This document shows, one piece after another, positions 33,698 to 45,428 of a stretch of 64,000 nucleotides of DNA; the stretch's first letter is position 1, and the number at the start of each line of letters is the position of its first letter. Source of the DNA: Entomohabitans teleogrylli (GTDB taxonomy: Bacteria > Pseudomonadota > Gammaproteobacteria > Enterobacterales > Enterobacteriaceae); assembly GCF_001484765.1 (NCBI RefSeq), contig NZ_LLXO01000012.1, forward strand, positions 234,089-298,088, read 5' to 3'. Below the pieces are notes generated by a model. That model worked only from the letters and a program-made list of their open reading frames with translations, was not told the DNA's origin and did no database searches. The translations under genes were made by a program, and so were the position numbers.

Positions 33698-34705
33698 TTA
33701 TTGCCGCGCGAGGGTCGCCACCATCACCGCCTTAATGGTATGCATCCGGTTCTCCGCCTGATCGAAGACGATGCTGGCCGGCGATTCGAAAACCTCGTCG
33801 GTCACTTCCATACCGCCGTGCAGGCCGTACTGTTGCGCCATCTGCTGGCCAAGCGTGGTTTGATCGTCGTGGAAGGCTGGCAGACAGTGCAGGAACTTCA
33901 CCTGCGGATTACCGGTCAGCGCCATCATGGCCGCATTGACCTGATAAGGGCGCAGCAGGGCGATACGCTCGGCCCATTTCTCTTTCGCTTCTCCCATCGA
34001 AACCCAGACATCGGTATAGATAAAGTCGGCGCCGTTGACCCCTTCGGCAATGTCTTCCGTCAGGGTAATTTTGCCGCCGGTCTGCGCCGCCAGCGCCTGG
34101 CATTCCGCAACCAGGGCCTCTTCCGGCCAGCAGGCGCGCGGCGCCACCAGCCGCAAATCCAGCCCGGTCAGCGCCGCGGCTTCCAGCACGGAATTCCCCA
34201 TATTGTTGCGTGCATCGCCGGCATAGACCAGGGTCATCTCGTTAAGCGCTTTGCCGGGCAGATGTTCCTGCATGGTGAGCAGATCCGCCAGTAACTGGGT
34301 CGGGTGAAACTCATTGGTCAGGCCGTTCCATACCGGCACTCCGGCATACTGCGCCAGGGTTTCCACCACCTGCTGGCCGTGGCCGCGGTACTGAATACCG
34401 TCATATATCCGGCCCAGTACCCGGGCGGTATCTTTAATCGATTCTTTATGGCCAATCTGACTCCCGCTCGGCCCGAGGTAAGTGACCCGGGCGCCCTGGT
34501 CATAAGCGGCAACTTCGAAAGAGCATCGTGTACGGGTTGAGTCTTTTTCGAAGATGAGCGCAATGTTTTTACCGGTCAACAGCGGGATTTCGTTGCCCTG
34601 TTTTTTGGCGCTTTTCAGCGTGGCGGCCAGTGTCAGCAGTTCGGCGATTTGCGCCGGCGTGAAATCGAGTAGCCTGAGAAAGTGTTGGTGATAGAAGTGG
34701 CTCAT
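33698..34705 (-). CDS. argI: Ornithine carbamoyltransferase
   Basis: 335 residues from the ATG at 34705 ([17 protein letters not shown]) with GGGGG upstream; E. coli ArgI has 334. It converts ornithine and carbamoyl phosphate to citrulline in arginine synthesis. Signatures are the carbamoyl-phosphate loop in [35 protein letters not shown], and the ornithine-binding Cys in [12 protein letters not shown]. It is a cytoplasmic trimer. Two tandem ARG boxes upstream show repression by ArgR with arginine. Confidence 0.97.
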   Translation of the reverse strand: MSHFYHQHFLRLLDFTPAQIAELLTLAATLKSAKKQGNEIPLLTGKNIALIFEKDSTRTRCSFEVAAYDQGARVTYLGPSGSQIGHKESIKDTARVLGRIYDGIQYRGHGQQVVETLAQYAGVPVWNGLTNEFHPTQLLADLLTMQEHLPGKALNEMTLVYAGDARNNMGNSVLEAAALTGLDLRLVAPRACWPEEALVAECQALAAQTGGKITLTEDIAEGVNGADFIYTDVWVSMGEAKEKWAERIALLRPYQVNAAMMALTGNPQVKFLHCLPAFHDDQTTLGQQMAQQYGLHGGMEVTDEVFESPASIVFDQAENRMHTIKAVMVATLARQ

Positions 34706-34731
34706 ATGTACCCCCATGGCGCATGCCGCTG

Positions 34732-34770
34732 ATTGAATTAAAATTCAATTTATATGTATGAATATTCATT
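34732..34770. promoter_or_regulatory. Two tandem ARG boxes of argI
   Basis: Box 1 has core TGAATTAAAATTCA, a perfect match to the ArgR consensus half sites. Box 2 has core TGTATGAATATTCA with one mismatch. Their centres are exactly 21 bp apart (18-bp boxes with a 3-bp gap), the arrangement bound by an ArgR hexamer. Confidence 0.88.
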
Positions 34771-34867
34771 TGCAACCCTGTCGCACAAATCTTTCCTGCG
34801 AAGGGTAGAGGCAATTCTCGCGGTATGTGACAATAATGCTATCTGCCGACACACTGAGGAACGAGCC

Positions 34868-35284
34868 ATGGCAAACGCGGAACGACTGGAAGAACAGCGC
34901 GAAGAGACGCGCCTGATTATTGAGGAATTACTGGAAGATGGCAGCGATCCGGACGCGCTGTATACCATCGAACACCATTTCTCCGCCGATGATTTCGAAT
35001 CGCTGGAAAAAATGGCGGTCGAGGCTTTCCGTCTGGGCTATGAAGTAACCGACCCGGAAGAGCTGGATCTTGATGAAGGCGAGGTAGTCATCTGCTGCGA
35101 CGCCCTGAGCGAGAGTGCGCTGAATGCCGAGCAAATCGACGCTCAGGTTGAGCAACTGATGGATCTGGCGGAAAAATTTGATGTCGAGTATGACGGCTGG
35201 GGCACCTATTTTGAAGATCCGGACGGCGAGCAGGGCGACGAAGAAGACTATCTGGATGACGACGACGACGGTGTGCGTCACTGA
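34868..35284 (+). CDS. rraB: Ribonuclease E inhibitor RraB
   Basis: 138 residues, the E. coli length, from the ATG at 34868 ([17 protein letters not shown]) with GAGGA upstream; the longer frame from 34754 is rejected. It binds RNase E and lowers its activity on selected mRNAs. The conserved block [20 protein letters not shown] and the acidic tail ([12 protein letters not shown]) match E. coli YjgD. It is cytoplasmic and divergent from argI. Confidence 0.96.
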   Translation: MANAERLEEQREETRLIIEELLEDGSDPDALYTIEHHFSADDFESLEKMAVEAFRLGYEVTDPEELDLDEGEVVICCDALSESALNAEQIDAQVEQLMDLAEKFDVEYDGWGTYFEDPDGEQGDEEDYLDDDDDGVRH

Positions 35285-35331
35285 TTGACCCGGTACGGCG
35301 GCCAGCACCGCCGTACCGCAAGGACTGGCTC

Positions 35332-36090
35332 ATGGATTACCAACAATTACTCGCTCCGGTTTATCAATTCCTGCACTGCGTAACCCCTCAGTCCTGGCTG
35401 GATAAAGCCCGGCAGCCGGAAAACCTGGCGCTGCTGCTCACTGACCATATGATTTGCGAGCTGAAAGCGGCCCAGACGGCAATGCTGCTGATTCGTAAAT
35501 ACGTTGCCGACAAAACCGGCTCGGATACGCTGCTGGGCTGGCTGCAGCCGTATGAATCCTTTACCTTTCGCGATGGCCCGGAGCCGGATTTCGCCGCGGT
35601 GCATAAGCGTATCAGCAAAAGCGTGATGCCGAAAACCGACGATCCGTGGGGCCAGCAGCTTATCGACAGTATGGTGTTGTTGATTAAAGAAGAGCTGCAT
35701 CACTTCTGGCAGGTGCGGGAAGTGATGACGGCGCGCAATATTCCGTACCGCAAAATCACCGCCAGCCGCTATGCCAGAGGGTTACTCAGCGAAGTACGAA
35801 CCTGGGAACCGGCCACTCTGGTGGACAAACTGATCTGCGGCGCTTATATCGAGGCCCGCTCCTGCGAGCGCTTTGCGGCGCTGGCGCCGTATCTGGATGA
35901 ACCGCTGCAGGCCTTTTATCTGTCGCTGTTGCGCTCCGAAGCCCGCCACTATCAGGACTATCTGACGCTGGCACAACGGGCGTCGCCCGACGATATCGCC
36001 TCCCGGGTACGCCACTTTGGCGAAGTGGAGGCGGCGCTGATCAGTGCGCCGGACCGTGAGTTTCGTTTCCACAGCGGTATGCCGCAATAA
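35332..36090 (+). CDS. miaE: tRNA hydroxylase MiaE
   Basis: 252 residues. It is a non-haem di-iron monooxygenase that hydroxylates ms2i6A37 in tRNA to ms2io6A, using O2. Iron ligands are seen in helices as IKEELHHFWQV (E-E-x-x-H type) and LLRSEARHYQDY (E-x-x-x-H type), with a further Glu in DHMICELKAAQ. The gene is present in Salmonella and many enterics but missing from E. coli K-12. It follows rraB by 47 bp and may be co-transcribed. GGCTC lies before the ATG. Confidence 0.93.
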   Translation: MDYQQLLAPVYQFLHCVTPQSWLDKARQPENLALLLTDHMICELKAAQTAMLLIRKYVADKTGSDTLLGWLQPYESFTFRDGPEPDFAAVHKRISKSVMPKTDDPWGQQLIDSMVLLIKEELHHFWQVREVMTARNIPYRKITASRYARGLLSEVRTWEPATLVDKLICGAYIEARSCERFAALAPYLDEPLQAFYLSLLRSEARHYQDYLTLAQRASPDDIASRVRHFGEVEAALISAPDREFRFHSGMPQ

Positions 36091-36144
36091 TACCTGAAAG
36101 CGCTCTATGCTTAGCAGAGAGCCTGAATTATTCAGAGAATTAAC

Positions 36145-36954
36145 ATGACTTATTTACCGATTATCGCCCTGCTCGGGGTGTTGCTGATCGTGGTGGTTTA
36201 TCTGGTCATGCGCAAACGATCGCCGGTCATGCGCCTGCTGTCCGTGGCCATCGCCCTGGCCGCCGTCATCGCGGCGGGGTTATTCTGGCACCACCAGCGC
36301 GGCGCGCCAGAGCAAACCGGGCAGACGACACAGTTTGATGAGGCGATGGCGCGGGTGCCGCTGTATCAGGCGATTCAGGAAAAAGACCCTGCGCTGTGGC
36401 ATCACCTGCGCGAGCAGGCGCTGGCGATGCAGCGCCAGGGGAAAAGCGAGCAGGAACAGCTTGATACCCTGCAGCAGCAGATCCTGCGCGTCTCAATGCT
36501 GCGTCTGCAGCAAACGCCGGACGCCGATGCCGTGGCGTATATGAAAGCCAATATGGCCCAGACGGCGCTGATGGAGAAGCAGGGAGAGGATATTTGCTTC
36601 CGCTTTCTTTATCCGGCGGTGAAAGGGGGCGTTAATCCGCTGCGCTGGCTACCGCCGGATGCGGTGGCGCAGCGCATGAAGGTGGATGCGCAAATGTACA
36701 ATGCCTCGTTTGGCGCTCAGAAACATACGGTGACGGAGGATGAACGCGAGCAGGCGCATCGCGATGTTCAGCCGATTATCCGCAATCTGATCCAGCGCTA
36801 TGGCGACAATTTCGATCTTACCGCGCACCCGGAGCGCGCCGTAGGCCAGGAAGCGCTGGTGTGTGATATGGTCCAGGCTCTGTGGGAAGAGGTGTTTAAA
36901 CTGCCGGAAGATCGCGCCGCGGCGATTATTCGCTACTCGGTGGCGGTTAAGTAA
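36145..36954 (+). CDS. Membrane-anchored protein of unknown function
   Basis: 269 residues. Two membrane helices at the N-terminus (IIALLGVLLIVVVYLVM and LLSVAIALAAVIAAGLFW) are followed by about 210 residues of soluble, mostly helical sequence with many Gln and Arg (REQALAMQRQGKSEQEQL). Cys residues occur in GEDICFRFLYP and EALVCDMVQAL. I do not recognise a family function. The helices make a hairpin, so the soluble part is probably cytoplasmic. It follows miaE by 54 bp on the same strand with a weak ribosome-binding site and may be co-expressed. Confidence 0.75.
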   Translation: MTYLPIIALLGVLLIVVVYLVMRKRSPVMRLLSVAIALAAVIAAGLFWHHQRGAPEQTGQTTQFDEAMARVPLYQAIQEKDPALWHHLREQALAMQRQGKSEQEQLDTLQQQILRVSMLRLQQTPDADAVAYMKANMAQTALMEKQGEDICFRFLYPAVKGGVNPLRWLPPDAVAQRMKVDAQMYNASFGAQKHTVTEDEREQAHRDVQPIIRNLIQRYGDNFDLTAHPERAVGQEALVCDMVQALWEEVFKLPEDRAAAIIRYSVAVK

Positions 36955-37015
36955 ACCGCCACTGGCGGCGCCGCCCGCGTTGAGCTATTAAAACCGTTAA
37001 ACCGCGGCGGGGGCA

Positions 37016-37519
37016 TTACAGGGTTTTTAGCATCCGCACTTCGCAGTCTACGTGGCCGGTGCAGCCCAGCGCTTCGGGGATATGCTCGAAGCCCAGCTTT
37101 TCATACAGCCCAATGGCCTGGTTGAGGAAGCCGGTAGTTTCCAGGTAGCACTGGCGGAAACCCTGTTCGCGGGCAAACTCCAGCGCCTGAAGCGCCAGGG
37201 TTTTCGCCAGCCCTTTACCGCGCGCTGCTGGCAGGAAATACATCTTTTGCAGCTCGCAGATACCCGGATCGCTGCAGGCCAATGGCGCGACGCCGCCGCC
37301 GCCCGCGATCTGCCCGTCGATTTCCACTACCCAGTAAGCGTGGCCTGGCTGGCTGTACAGTTCATAGAGCTGGTCCAGATTGGGATCGGCGACGGTATAG
37401 CCTTTATCGGCGGTCAGTCCAAATTCGGCGGAGACCTGGCGAATGACCCTGGCAATGGCTAAATTGTCCGCTTTTTTTATCAGGCGCAAATTAATGTTCG
37501 GAAAGCTATTGTTTCTCAT
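37016..37519 (-). CDS. yjgM: GNAT N-acetyltransferase YjgM
   Basis: 167 residues, as E. coli YjgM. It is a GCN5-related acetyltransferase: the acetyl-CoA loop is visible in [19 protein letters not shown] (R-G-x-G-x-A type). The conserved stretches [20 protein letters not shown] and [15 protein letters not shown] match the E. coli protein closely. Substrate is not established with certainty. It is a single gene convergent with the unknown membrane-protein gene and divergent from yjgN, as in E. coli. Confidence 0.92.
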   Translation of the reverse strand: MRNNSFPNINLRLIKKADNLAIARVIRQVSAEFGLTADKGYTVADPNLDQLYELYSQPGHAYWVVEIDGQIAGGGGVAPLACSDPGICELQKMYFLPAARGKGLAKTLALQALEFAREQGFRQCYLETTGFLNQAIGLYEKLGFEHIPEALGCTGHVDCEVRMLKTL

Positions 37520-37804
37520 ACATATAACTCAATAATATCCGTGTCTATTTAATATCATTTGTCCCGGCCCTGGTTCAAGTTGCATGTTAGCCAGGCGTGG
37601 CGACCCGCATTTTTCCCCTGCTAAACCGTGTTAAGACGCTACAAAATACCTCTGGCAGCGCGGCGGTAATCGGAATTTTCAGGAATGGCTTCCATGGCAG
37701 ATAAGGATATTGCGACACTATTCGCCGTCGGGTTTATTGTTTAACAAGTCTATGGTTAAATGACGCCGATGGGATAGTTTCTATGTTTGCAAAAGGGATC
37801 TTTT

Positions 37805-38986
37805 ATGGATGTTCAACAGAGCGCACAGACGCGCCTGAATAAAATAAATGCATTTATTTTTCATGGTAAGAGCGGCGAGTATTTTTCAATCTGGCTGGTT
37901 AATTTATTATTAACGATCATCACCCTGGGAATTTACTCTGCCTGGGCGACGGTGCGTAATAAACGTTATTTCTATGGCAATCTCGAACTGGATGGCGATC
38001 GGTTCGACTACCACGCCAGGCCGATGCAGATTCTGCTGGGCCGACTGCTGGTGATTGGCGCTATCATTATTTTTTATCTGGCGATGTTTCTGATGCCGGC
38101 CTTTGGGGCGGTGATAGCGATTGTGTTTGCTGCGCTGATCCCGTGGATAATCATTCGTAGCTGGCGTTACCATGCGATTATGAGTAGCTATCGCGGCGTG
38201 CGTTTTAATTACCATTGCCGCATTGGCCGGGCTTACTGGGTGATGTTCGGCTTTCCGGTGGTCGCGGTACTGGGTGTCGTCGTGTTGTTTTCTGGCCTGA
38301 ATTTCGCGGTGCACTCCTCCGGTAGTATCGCGGCGGCGCTGATTGTGGGCCTGCTGATGATTATTGCGCTGGCCGCCGGCAGCGTAGTACTGAGCGGTAT
38401 TTTCGCCGCTATGCGCTATGACCTGTATGTCAATAATCTTTATTTTGGCAATCAGAAATTTACCGCGGCGCTGAGTAAGAAAAAATTTATTAAGATGGCT
38501 TTTATCTCCGTATTAATCATCTTACCGTTCGTCCTGTTAAGCTCCGGCATGATGGTGGTATCGCTGGGAACGGCGCTGGCTTCTCCGGATGCATATGCCG
38601 CGCTGTTAGTCGGCAACGTTTTCATGATTATCATGGTGTATCTGATTATGCTGGCAGGCTTTTTTATTGCCGCCTGCTACCTGTTTGTCGCTCATCGTAA
38701 TTATCTGTTTTCCCGGACCTCGCTGTGTGACGGGCAACTGGTGCTGCGCTCTTCGCTGACCACCGGGGAGTACCTCGGTTTGCTTATCACTAACTCTCTG
38801 CTGGTGATATTCACCCTGGGTCTGGCGTCGCCGGTCGCTCATATTCGCCATGCCCGCTATCTGGCGGAAAATACCCATATCGAAGGGGATACGTCGCTGG
38901 CGATGGTAAATGCCCACGGCGATACTGCCGGCGTGGCGGTCGCTGAAGAGATGGTGCAGGCGCTGGATTTGAACATCGGACTGTGA
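37805..38986 (+). CDS. yjgN: YjgN family (DUF898) membrane protein
   Basis: 393 residues from the ATG at 37805 (MDVQQSAQTRLNKINAFIFH) with AGGGA upstream. It has two similar halves of the DUF898 type, each beginning with the pattern F-G/H-x-G-x-Y-F-x-x-W/L (HGKSGEYFSIWLVNLLLTII and TTGEYLGLLITNSLLVIFTL) and each with membrane helices, about nine in all. It is an inner-membrane protein of unknown role. Its stop codon overlaps the ATG of the M48 peptidase gene by one base, so the two are translated together. Confidence 0.92.
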   Translation: MDVQQSAQTRLNKINAFIFHGKSGEYFSIWLVNLLLTIITLGIYSAWATVRNKRYFYGNLELDGDRFDYHARPMQILLGRLLVIGAIIIFYLAMFLMPAFGAVIAIVFAALIPWIIIRSWRYHAIMSSYRGVRFNYHCRIGRAYWVMFGFPVVAVLGVVVLFSGLNFAVHSSGSIAAALIVGLLMIIALAAGSVVLSGIFAAMRYDLYVNNLYFGNQKFTAALSKKKFIKMAFISVLIILPFVLLSSGMMVVSLGTALASPDAYAALLVGNVFMIIMVYLIMLAGFFIAACYLFVAHRNYLFSRTSLCDGQLVLRSSLTTGEYLGLLITNSLLVIFTLGLASPVAHIRHARYLAENTHIEGDTSLAMVNAHGDTAGVAVAEEMVQALDLNIGL

Positions 38987-40014
38987 TGATGGTCTGCGAG
39001 GGGTACTATCAGCCTCCCGGACGGGCGCAGCGCGTTGCCGCGTCGCTGCGCCCCGGTACGACGTTGGTACTGCATACTGATGACGGGGAGCGGCTATTCG
39101 CGCTGGAGGACATTACGGTGTCCGACGCGCTGGGCACCATTCCGCTGTTTATCACTTTTCCCGATGGCGGGCGCTTTGTGCCCGCCGAGGATGCGTCTTT
39201 CCGGGCGTGGTATTTCAGTCAGCGCAGGCCGGGTCTGGTTCACCGTCTTGAGCGCCACAAGTTTGGCGTGATCATCGCGCTGTTGATTTCGCTATTCTGT
39301 GGCGCATTCTGGTATTACGGCGCGCTACCGTGGCTGAGCCAGACAATAGCACGTAGTGTACCGGCGGCGGCCGAACAGCGAATCGGGGAATATGCGCTGT
39401 GGCTGCTGGAAAAAGATAGCGGCTTCAGGGCGTCGGCGCTGCCGGAGGAGCGTCAGCGGGCGCTGGGGGCGCTGTTCCGGCAAACCCTGCCGGCGGAGAT
39501 GCGCCAGGACCCGACGCCGGTGAAACTCAGGCTGATGCGCATCCCGCAGGGGGCCAACGCGTTTATGTTGCCTGACGGCACGCTGGTGATGAGCGATCAA
39601 CTGGTGGCGCTGGCGAAAAGCGATGATGCGCTGGCGGCGGTGATGCTGCATGAAATGGGCCATCATCATCACCGTCACGGTATGCAGATGCTGGTGCGAT
39701 CGTCGCTGGTGACGCTACTGATGATGTGGGCGATGGGGGATGTCAGCGGGATTGGCGATACGCTGTTGCAGTCCGCGGCGTTCCTTGACCAGATGCAGTT
39801 TTCCCGGGATATGGAGCGCGAAGCGGATCGGTTTGCGGTTGCCGGGATGCGCGCGCAGCAGCGTTCGTTGGCGGCGATGATCGAGGTGTATCAGGCGCTG
39901 GAACAGAGTGCCGCAAAAGAGGAAGCCGTGTCGGATGAGTCGTGGAGCTGGGTAAGCACGCACCCGGCAATGAGCGAGCGTCTGAAGATGCTGCGGGCGG
40001 AAGCCGCGCGCTGA
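38986..40014 (+). CDS. M48-family metallopeptidase, membrane-bound
   Basis: 342 residues from the ATG at 38986 (a GTG one codon earlier is possible). One membrane helix lies at about 93-112 (GVIIALLISLFCGAFWYY). The peptidase domain follows, with the zinc motif in LHEMGHHHHRH (HExxH) and the third ligand Glu in SRDMEREADRFAV. The arrangement resembles the BepA/YfgC and Oma1 group of envelope or membrane-protein quality-control proteases. The coupling with yjgN (TGATG overlap) suggests the peptidase and the nine-helix protein act as a pair. Substrates are unknown. Confidence 0.86.
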   Translation: MMVCEGYYQPPGRAQRVAASLRPGTTLVLHTDDGERLFALEDITVSDALGTIPLFITFPDGGRFVPAEDASFRAWYFSQRRPGLVHRLERHKFGVIIALLISLFCGAFWYYGALPWLSQTIARSVPAAAEQRIGEYALWLLEKDSGFRASALPEERQRALGALFRQTLPAEMRQDPTPVKLRLMRIPQGANAFMLPDGTLVMSDQLVALAKSDDALAAVMLHEMGHHHHRHGMQMLVRSSLVTLLMMWAMGDVSGIGDTLLQSAAFLDQMQFSRDMEREADRFAVAGMRAQQRSLAAMIEVYQALEQSAAKEEAVSDESWSWVSTHPAMSERLKMLRAEAAR

Positions 40015-40062
40015 CCGGCAATAATCGCTGTGGGTTGTGCTGACCTGCGTGTGGCAGACAAT

Positions 40063-40088
40063 AAAAAGGCCGGTTTCCCGGCCTTTTC
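40063..40088. terminator. Bidirectional terminator between the M48 gene and valS
   Basis: AAAAGGCCGG, TTTC loop, CCGGCCTTTT: a perfect 10-bp stem with A-run and T-run on opposite sides, serving both convergent genes. Confidence 0.88.
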
Positions 40089-40110
40089 CGTACTTAAGCT
40101 CAGACAATCA

Positions 40111-42966
40111 TTACAGCGCGGCAATGACCGCCTGCTGCTCAATCAGCTTCGCTTTCGCCTGCGCATAACCGTCCAGCTTCTCGCGCTCTTTGGCGATCAC
40201 CGCCTCCGGCGCCCGGGCGACAAAGCCGTCGTTGCCCAGCTTGGCTTCAATACGGCTGATTTCACCTTCGATTTTGGCCACTTCTTTCGCCAGGCGCGCC
40301 AGTTCGGCGTCCTTGTCGATAAGCCCGGCCATCGGGATCAGCAGCTCGGCGCCATCGATAATTTTGGTTACCGATACCGGTCCTTTATCATCCGCCGGCA
40401 GCACAGTGATGCTTTCCAGACGCGCCAGGGTTTGCAGGAAGTTACGGTTGTCGTTCACGCGACGCACGGCATCCTGGCTACAGCCGCGCAGCAGCAGCTC
40501 CAGCGGTTTACCCGGGGCGATATTCATCTCCGCACGGATATTACGCACCGCGACAATCGCCTGCTTCAGCCATTCGGTATCGGCCAGCGCCGCTTCATCC
40601 ACCTGCGCGGCGTCGAACTGCGGGAATGGCTGCAGCATGATGGTATCGGCGCTGATACCTTTAAGCACCTTCACGCGCTGCCAGATGGTTTCCGTGATAA
40701 ACGGAATAATCGGATGCGCCAGACGCAACAGGGCCTCCAGCACCGTCACCAGCGTGTGGCGGGTGCCGCGCAGTTCGGCTTCGCTGCCGCCGTTCATTAC
40801 CGGTTTGGTCAGCTCCAGGTACCAGTCGCAGAACTGGTTCCAGGTGAATTCATACAGAATGCCCGCCGCGATATCGAAACGGTAGTTATCCAGCGCTTCG
40901 CGGTACGCCTTCACGGTCTGGTTGAACTCCGCGAGAATCCAGCGATCGGCCAGCGACAGGGTCATCTCGCCGCCGTTAAAGCCGCAGTCCTGATCTTCGG
41001 TATTCATCAGCACGAAACGGCTGGCGTTCCACAGCTTATTACAGAAGTTGCGGTAGCCTTCCAGACGCTTCATATCCCAGTTGATATCGCGACCGGTGGA
41101 CGCCAGCGCCGCGAGAGTGAAGCGCAGGGCGTCGGTGCCGTGTGGTTCAATACCGTTGGGGAACTGTTTTTCAGTACGCTTGCGGATCTTCTCAGCCAGC
41201 TGCGGCTGCATCATATTGCCGGTGCGTTTCTCCAGCAGATCGTCCAGCGAAATACCGTCCACCATGTCCAGCGGGTCGATAACGTTGCCCTTGGATTTGG
41301 ACATCTTCTGGCCTTCTTCGTCGCGGATAAGCCCGGTCATATAGACGGTCTTAAACGGCACCTGCGGCTTGCCGTCTTCATCTTTGATGAAGTGCATGGT
41401 CATCATGATCATGCGTGCAATCCAGAAGAAGATAATATCGAAGCCGCTCACCAGCACGCTGGTGGGGTGGAAGGTTTTCAGCGCTTCAGTGTTTTCCGGC
41501 CAACCCAGCGTTGAGAAGGTCCACAGCGCTGAAGAGAACCAGGTGTCCAGCACGTCGTCGTCCTGGCTGAGGGCGATGTCCGCCGGGATGTTGTTTTCCT
41601 GACGTACTTCTTCCTCGTTACGGCCAACGTAGACGTTACCCTGCGCGTCGTACCACGCCGGGATCCGGTGGCCCCACCACAACTGGCGCGAAATGCACCA
41701 GTCCTGAATGTCGCGCATCCAGGAGAAGTACATGTTTTCATACTGCTTCGGCACAAACTGAATATCGCCGTTTTCCACCGCTTCGATAGCCGGTTTGGCC
41801 AGCGGCGCAACCCGGACATACCACTGATCGGTCAGCATCGGCTCGATAACCACCCCGCCGCGGTCGCCGTACGGCACCGTCAGGTCGTGCGGTTTCACCT
41901 CGTCGAGCAGGCCCAGCGCGTCGATAGCGGCGACCACCGCTTTACGGGCGGCGAAACGTTCCAGATTGCGGAACGCCTCCGGCAGTTCGCTGCTGTAGAC
42001 AGTGGATTCGACGCCGTTAGTATCGAAGACTTCGGCGCTGGCGCGGATATCGCCATCGAAGGTAAAGATGTTGATCATCGGCAGCGCGTGGCGCTTACCG
42101 ACTTCGTAGTCGTTAAAGTCGTGGGCCGGGGTGATCTTCACGCAGCCGGTGCCTTTTTCCATATCGGCATGTTCGTCGCCGACGATCGGAATACGGCGGT
42201 TGACCAGCGGCAGCATCACGAATTTGCCAATCAGGTCTTTGTAGCGCGGATCTTCCGGATTAACCGCCACGCCGGTATCGCCCAGCAGGGTTTCCGGACG
42301 GGTGGTGGCGACCACCAGATAATCTTTGCCGTCCGCGGTTTTGGCGCCGTCGGACAGCGGATAGCGGATGTGCCACATCGAGCCTTTCGACTCGCGGTTT
42401 TCCACTTCCAGATCGGAAATCGCGGTGCGCAGTTTCGGATCCCAGTTCACCAGGCGCTTACCGCGGTAAATCAGGTCCTCTTTATACAGGCGCACAAAGA
42501 CTTCTTTCACCGCGTTGGACAGGCCTTCATCCATGGTGAAGCGTTCGCGCTCCCAGTCCACCGAGTTACCCAGACGGCGCATCTGACGGGTGATGGTGCC
42601 GCCGGATTCCGCTTTCCACTGCCAGATTTTTTCGATAAAGGCGTCGCGACCGTAATCGTGGCGGTTTTTCCCTTCTTCGGCGGCGATTTTGCGTTCCACA
42701 ACCATCTGGGTAGCGATACCGGCGTGATCGGTACCGGCCTGCCACAGGGTGTTTTTACCCTGCATGCGCTGGTAGCGGATCATGGTATCCATGATGGTCT
42801 GCTGGAAGGCGTGACCCATATGCAGACTGCCGGTGACGTTCGGCGGCGGGATCATGATGCAGAAGCTCTCCTGGCCGGTGTCGCCATTCGGTTTAAAGTA
42901 GCCCTGCTGTTCCCAGTGCTCGTAAAGCGGCTGTTCGATTTCTTGTGGGTTGTATGTCTTTTCCAT
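40111..42966 (-). CDS. valS: Valyl-tRNA synthetase
   Basis: 951 residues, identical in length to E. coli ValS. A class I aminoacyl-tRNA synthetase charging tRNA-Val, with editing of threonine. Signatures: HIGH-equivalent in [23 protein letters not shown] in [17 protein letters not shown], and a connective-polypeptide editing domain including the [17 protein letters not shown] region. A C-terminal coiled coil is visible in the last 70 residues ([20 protein letters not shown]). It follows holC by 6 bp, as in E. coli. Confidence 0.98.
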   Translation of the reverse strand: MEKTYNPQEIEQPLYEHWEQQGYFKPNGDTGQESFCIMIPPPNVTGSLHMGHAFQQTIMDTMIRYQRMQGKNTLWQAGTDHAGIATQMVVERKIAAEEGKNRHDYGRDAFIEKIWQWKAESGGTITRQMRRLGNSVDWERERFTMDEGLSNAVKEVFVRLYKEDLIYRGKRLVNWDPKLRTAISDLEVENRESKGSMWHIRYPLSDGAKTADGKDYLVVATTRPETLLGDTGVAVNPEDPRYKDLIGKFVMLPLVNRRIPIVGDEHADMEKGTGCVKITPAHDFNDYEVGKRHALPMINIFTFDGDIRASAEVFDTNGVESTVYSSELPEAFRNLERFAARKAVVAAIDALGLLDEVKPHDLTVPYGDRGGVVIEPMLTDQWYVRVAPLAKPAIEAVENGDIQFVPKQYENMYFSWMRDIQDWCISRQLWWGHRIPAWYDAQGNVYVGRNEEEVRQENNIPADIALSQDDDVLDTWFSSALWTFSTLGWPENTEALKTFHPTSVLVSGFDIIFFWIARMIMMTMHFIKDEDGKPQVPFKTVYMTGLIRDEEGQKMSKSKGNVIDPLDMVDGISLDDLLEKRTGNMMQPQLAEKIRKRTEKQFPNGIEPHGTDALRFTLAALASTGRDINWDMKRLEGYRNFCNKLWNASRFVLMNTEDQDCGFNGGEMTLSLADRWILAEFNQTVKAYREALDNYRFDIAAGILYEFTWNQFCDWYLELTKPVMNGGSEAELRGTRHTLVTVLEALLRLAHPIIPFITETIWQRVKVLKGISADTIMLQPFPQFDAAQVDEAALADTEWLKQAIVAVRNIRAEMNIAPGKPLELLLRGCSQDAVRRVNDNRNFLQTLARLESITVLPADDKGPVSVTKIIDGAELLIPMAGLIDKDAELARLAKEVAKIEGEISRIEAKLGNDGFVARAPEAVIAKEREKLDGYAQAKAKLIEQQAVIAAL

Positions 42967-42972
42967 TGTCTG

Positions 42973-43431
42973 CTATGTCGTTCCGGGCACCGGCGGGGTG
43001 GCCGTGGTCAAGTGGAAACCGGCGACGCGGTAGGCTTTGTAGCGTTCGCGCGCCAGCTGTTTCTGGGATTCCTCGTAAGGAACGAAGTCTATCACTTCCG
43101 GGAAAGCGGTGGCAAAATCTGCAAACTGCGGCAGCAGGCTGATCAGCAGGTCGCGGGGGGCGCTGCCGCGCCGCGCCGGCCAGGCCAGCTCCACCGGCGC
43201 GCCGGCGCGCGGGCCTTCCCCTGCCAGATTGTGGGGCACGAAGCTGTTCGCGTCGCGCTGCCACAGCGCCTCGTCAAGGCGTATCGCCTGGGCTTCATCG
43301 CCGCAGGCGATCAGAATACGCTTTCCCGTACGCCAACGTTCCGCGGCAAGGTCGCACACCAGCTGTTCCACGGCGCTCAGGCCGTCAGCGGTGTTGTCAT
43401 GGTCCAGCAGATAGAACGTTGCGTTTTTCAT
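42973..43431 (-). CDS. holC: DNA polymerase III chi subunit HolC
   Basis: 152 residues (E. coli 147, here with a slightly longer tail TTATPPVPGTT). It joins with psi (HolD) in the clamp loader and contacts single-strand-binding protein at replication forks. It begins MKNATFYLLDHDNTADGLSA and keeps SFVPHNLAGEGPRAGAPVEL and the FADFATAFPEVIDFVPYEES block of the family. It precedes valS by 6 bp and is probably in one transcript with it. Confidence 0.95.
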   Translation of the reverse strand: MKNATFYLLDHDNTADGLSAVEQLVCDLAAERWRTGKRILIACGDEAQAIRLDEALWQRDANSFVPHNLAGEGPRAGAPVELAWPARRGSAPRDLLISLLPQFADFATAFPEVIDFVPYEESQKQLARERYKAYRVAGFHLTTATPPVPGTT

Positions 43432-43496
43432 TATATGTGGCTTCTGTGGTTCGGTTTAAACGGAGCGCCATCGGCTGTGCGTATACCCTGAATTCT

Positions 43497-43580
43497 TCGC
43501 GTTGCCGCAAGACGGCGCGTGAACGCATCCCCTTAAATGAGCGGCGGGGGAGAGCGAACGCAGGCAACCTGAAGTATCAC
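43497..43580. repeat. Degenerate dispersed repeat between holC and pepA
   Basis: GCGTTGCCGCAAGACGGCG, ATCCCC, then GGGGGAGAGCGAACGCAGGC and CCTGAAGTATCAC resemble the repeat seen at 15303-15395 and its usual AACTTGAAGTAT border. Similarity is partial and judged by eye. Confidence 0.4.
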
Positions 43581-43592
43581 TGATATAAACAT

Positions 43593-43620
43593 CCCCCGGC
43601 GCGACAGGTCACGCCGGGGG
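43593..43620 (-). terminator. Hairpin after pepA
   Basis: Perfect 9-bp GC arms CCCCCGGCG and CGCCGGGGG with a 10-nt loop, 25 bp beyond the pepA stop. The following sequence on the minus strand (ATGTTTAT) has only a weak T-run. Confidence 0.55.
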
Positions 43621-43644
43621 AGGCTATCTTACCACGCCTGCGCC

Positions 43645-45159
<1,515 letters not shown>

Positions 45160-45428
45160 CTACGCTCCTGAATCTTAAAGACAACAGCGGCGGGTATGGA
45201 TAGAATTGTAACTTTCATTACCTGTGTCCGCTGTTGTGATGACTTCGTGTTAATCTTAACGAATGATTTTACCGGTTTCAGCGCGCCAAATGTCATGTGC
45301 CGGACGTGAAACCGTCGGATACATCAATCTTAGCGATGTTTTCAACGACTCAAGAGAATAAATGACCTTTAAGCGATGAAACAAGCCATTTTCCTGCAAA
45401 AAGACTCGTTTTCACAGGCGTATTTAAT

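Noticed and set aside
40030..41514. Plus-strand frame of 494 codons
   Set aside because: Antisense shadow of valS, rich in His, Arg and Gln; valS itself is complete and well conserved.
41668..43491. Plus-strand frame of 607 codons
   Set aside because: Antisense shadow of valS and holC; long open antisense frames are common in high-GC genes with strong codon bias.
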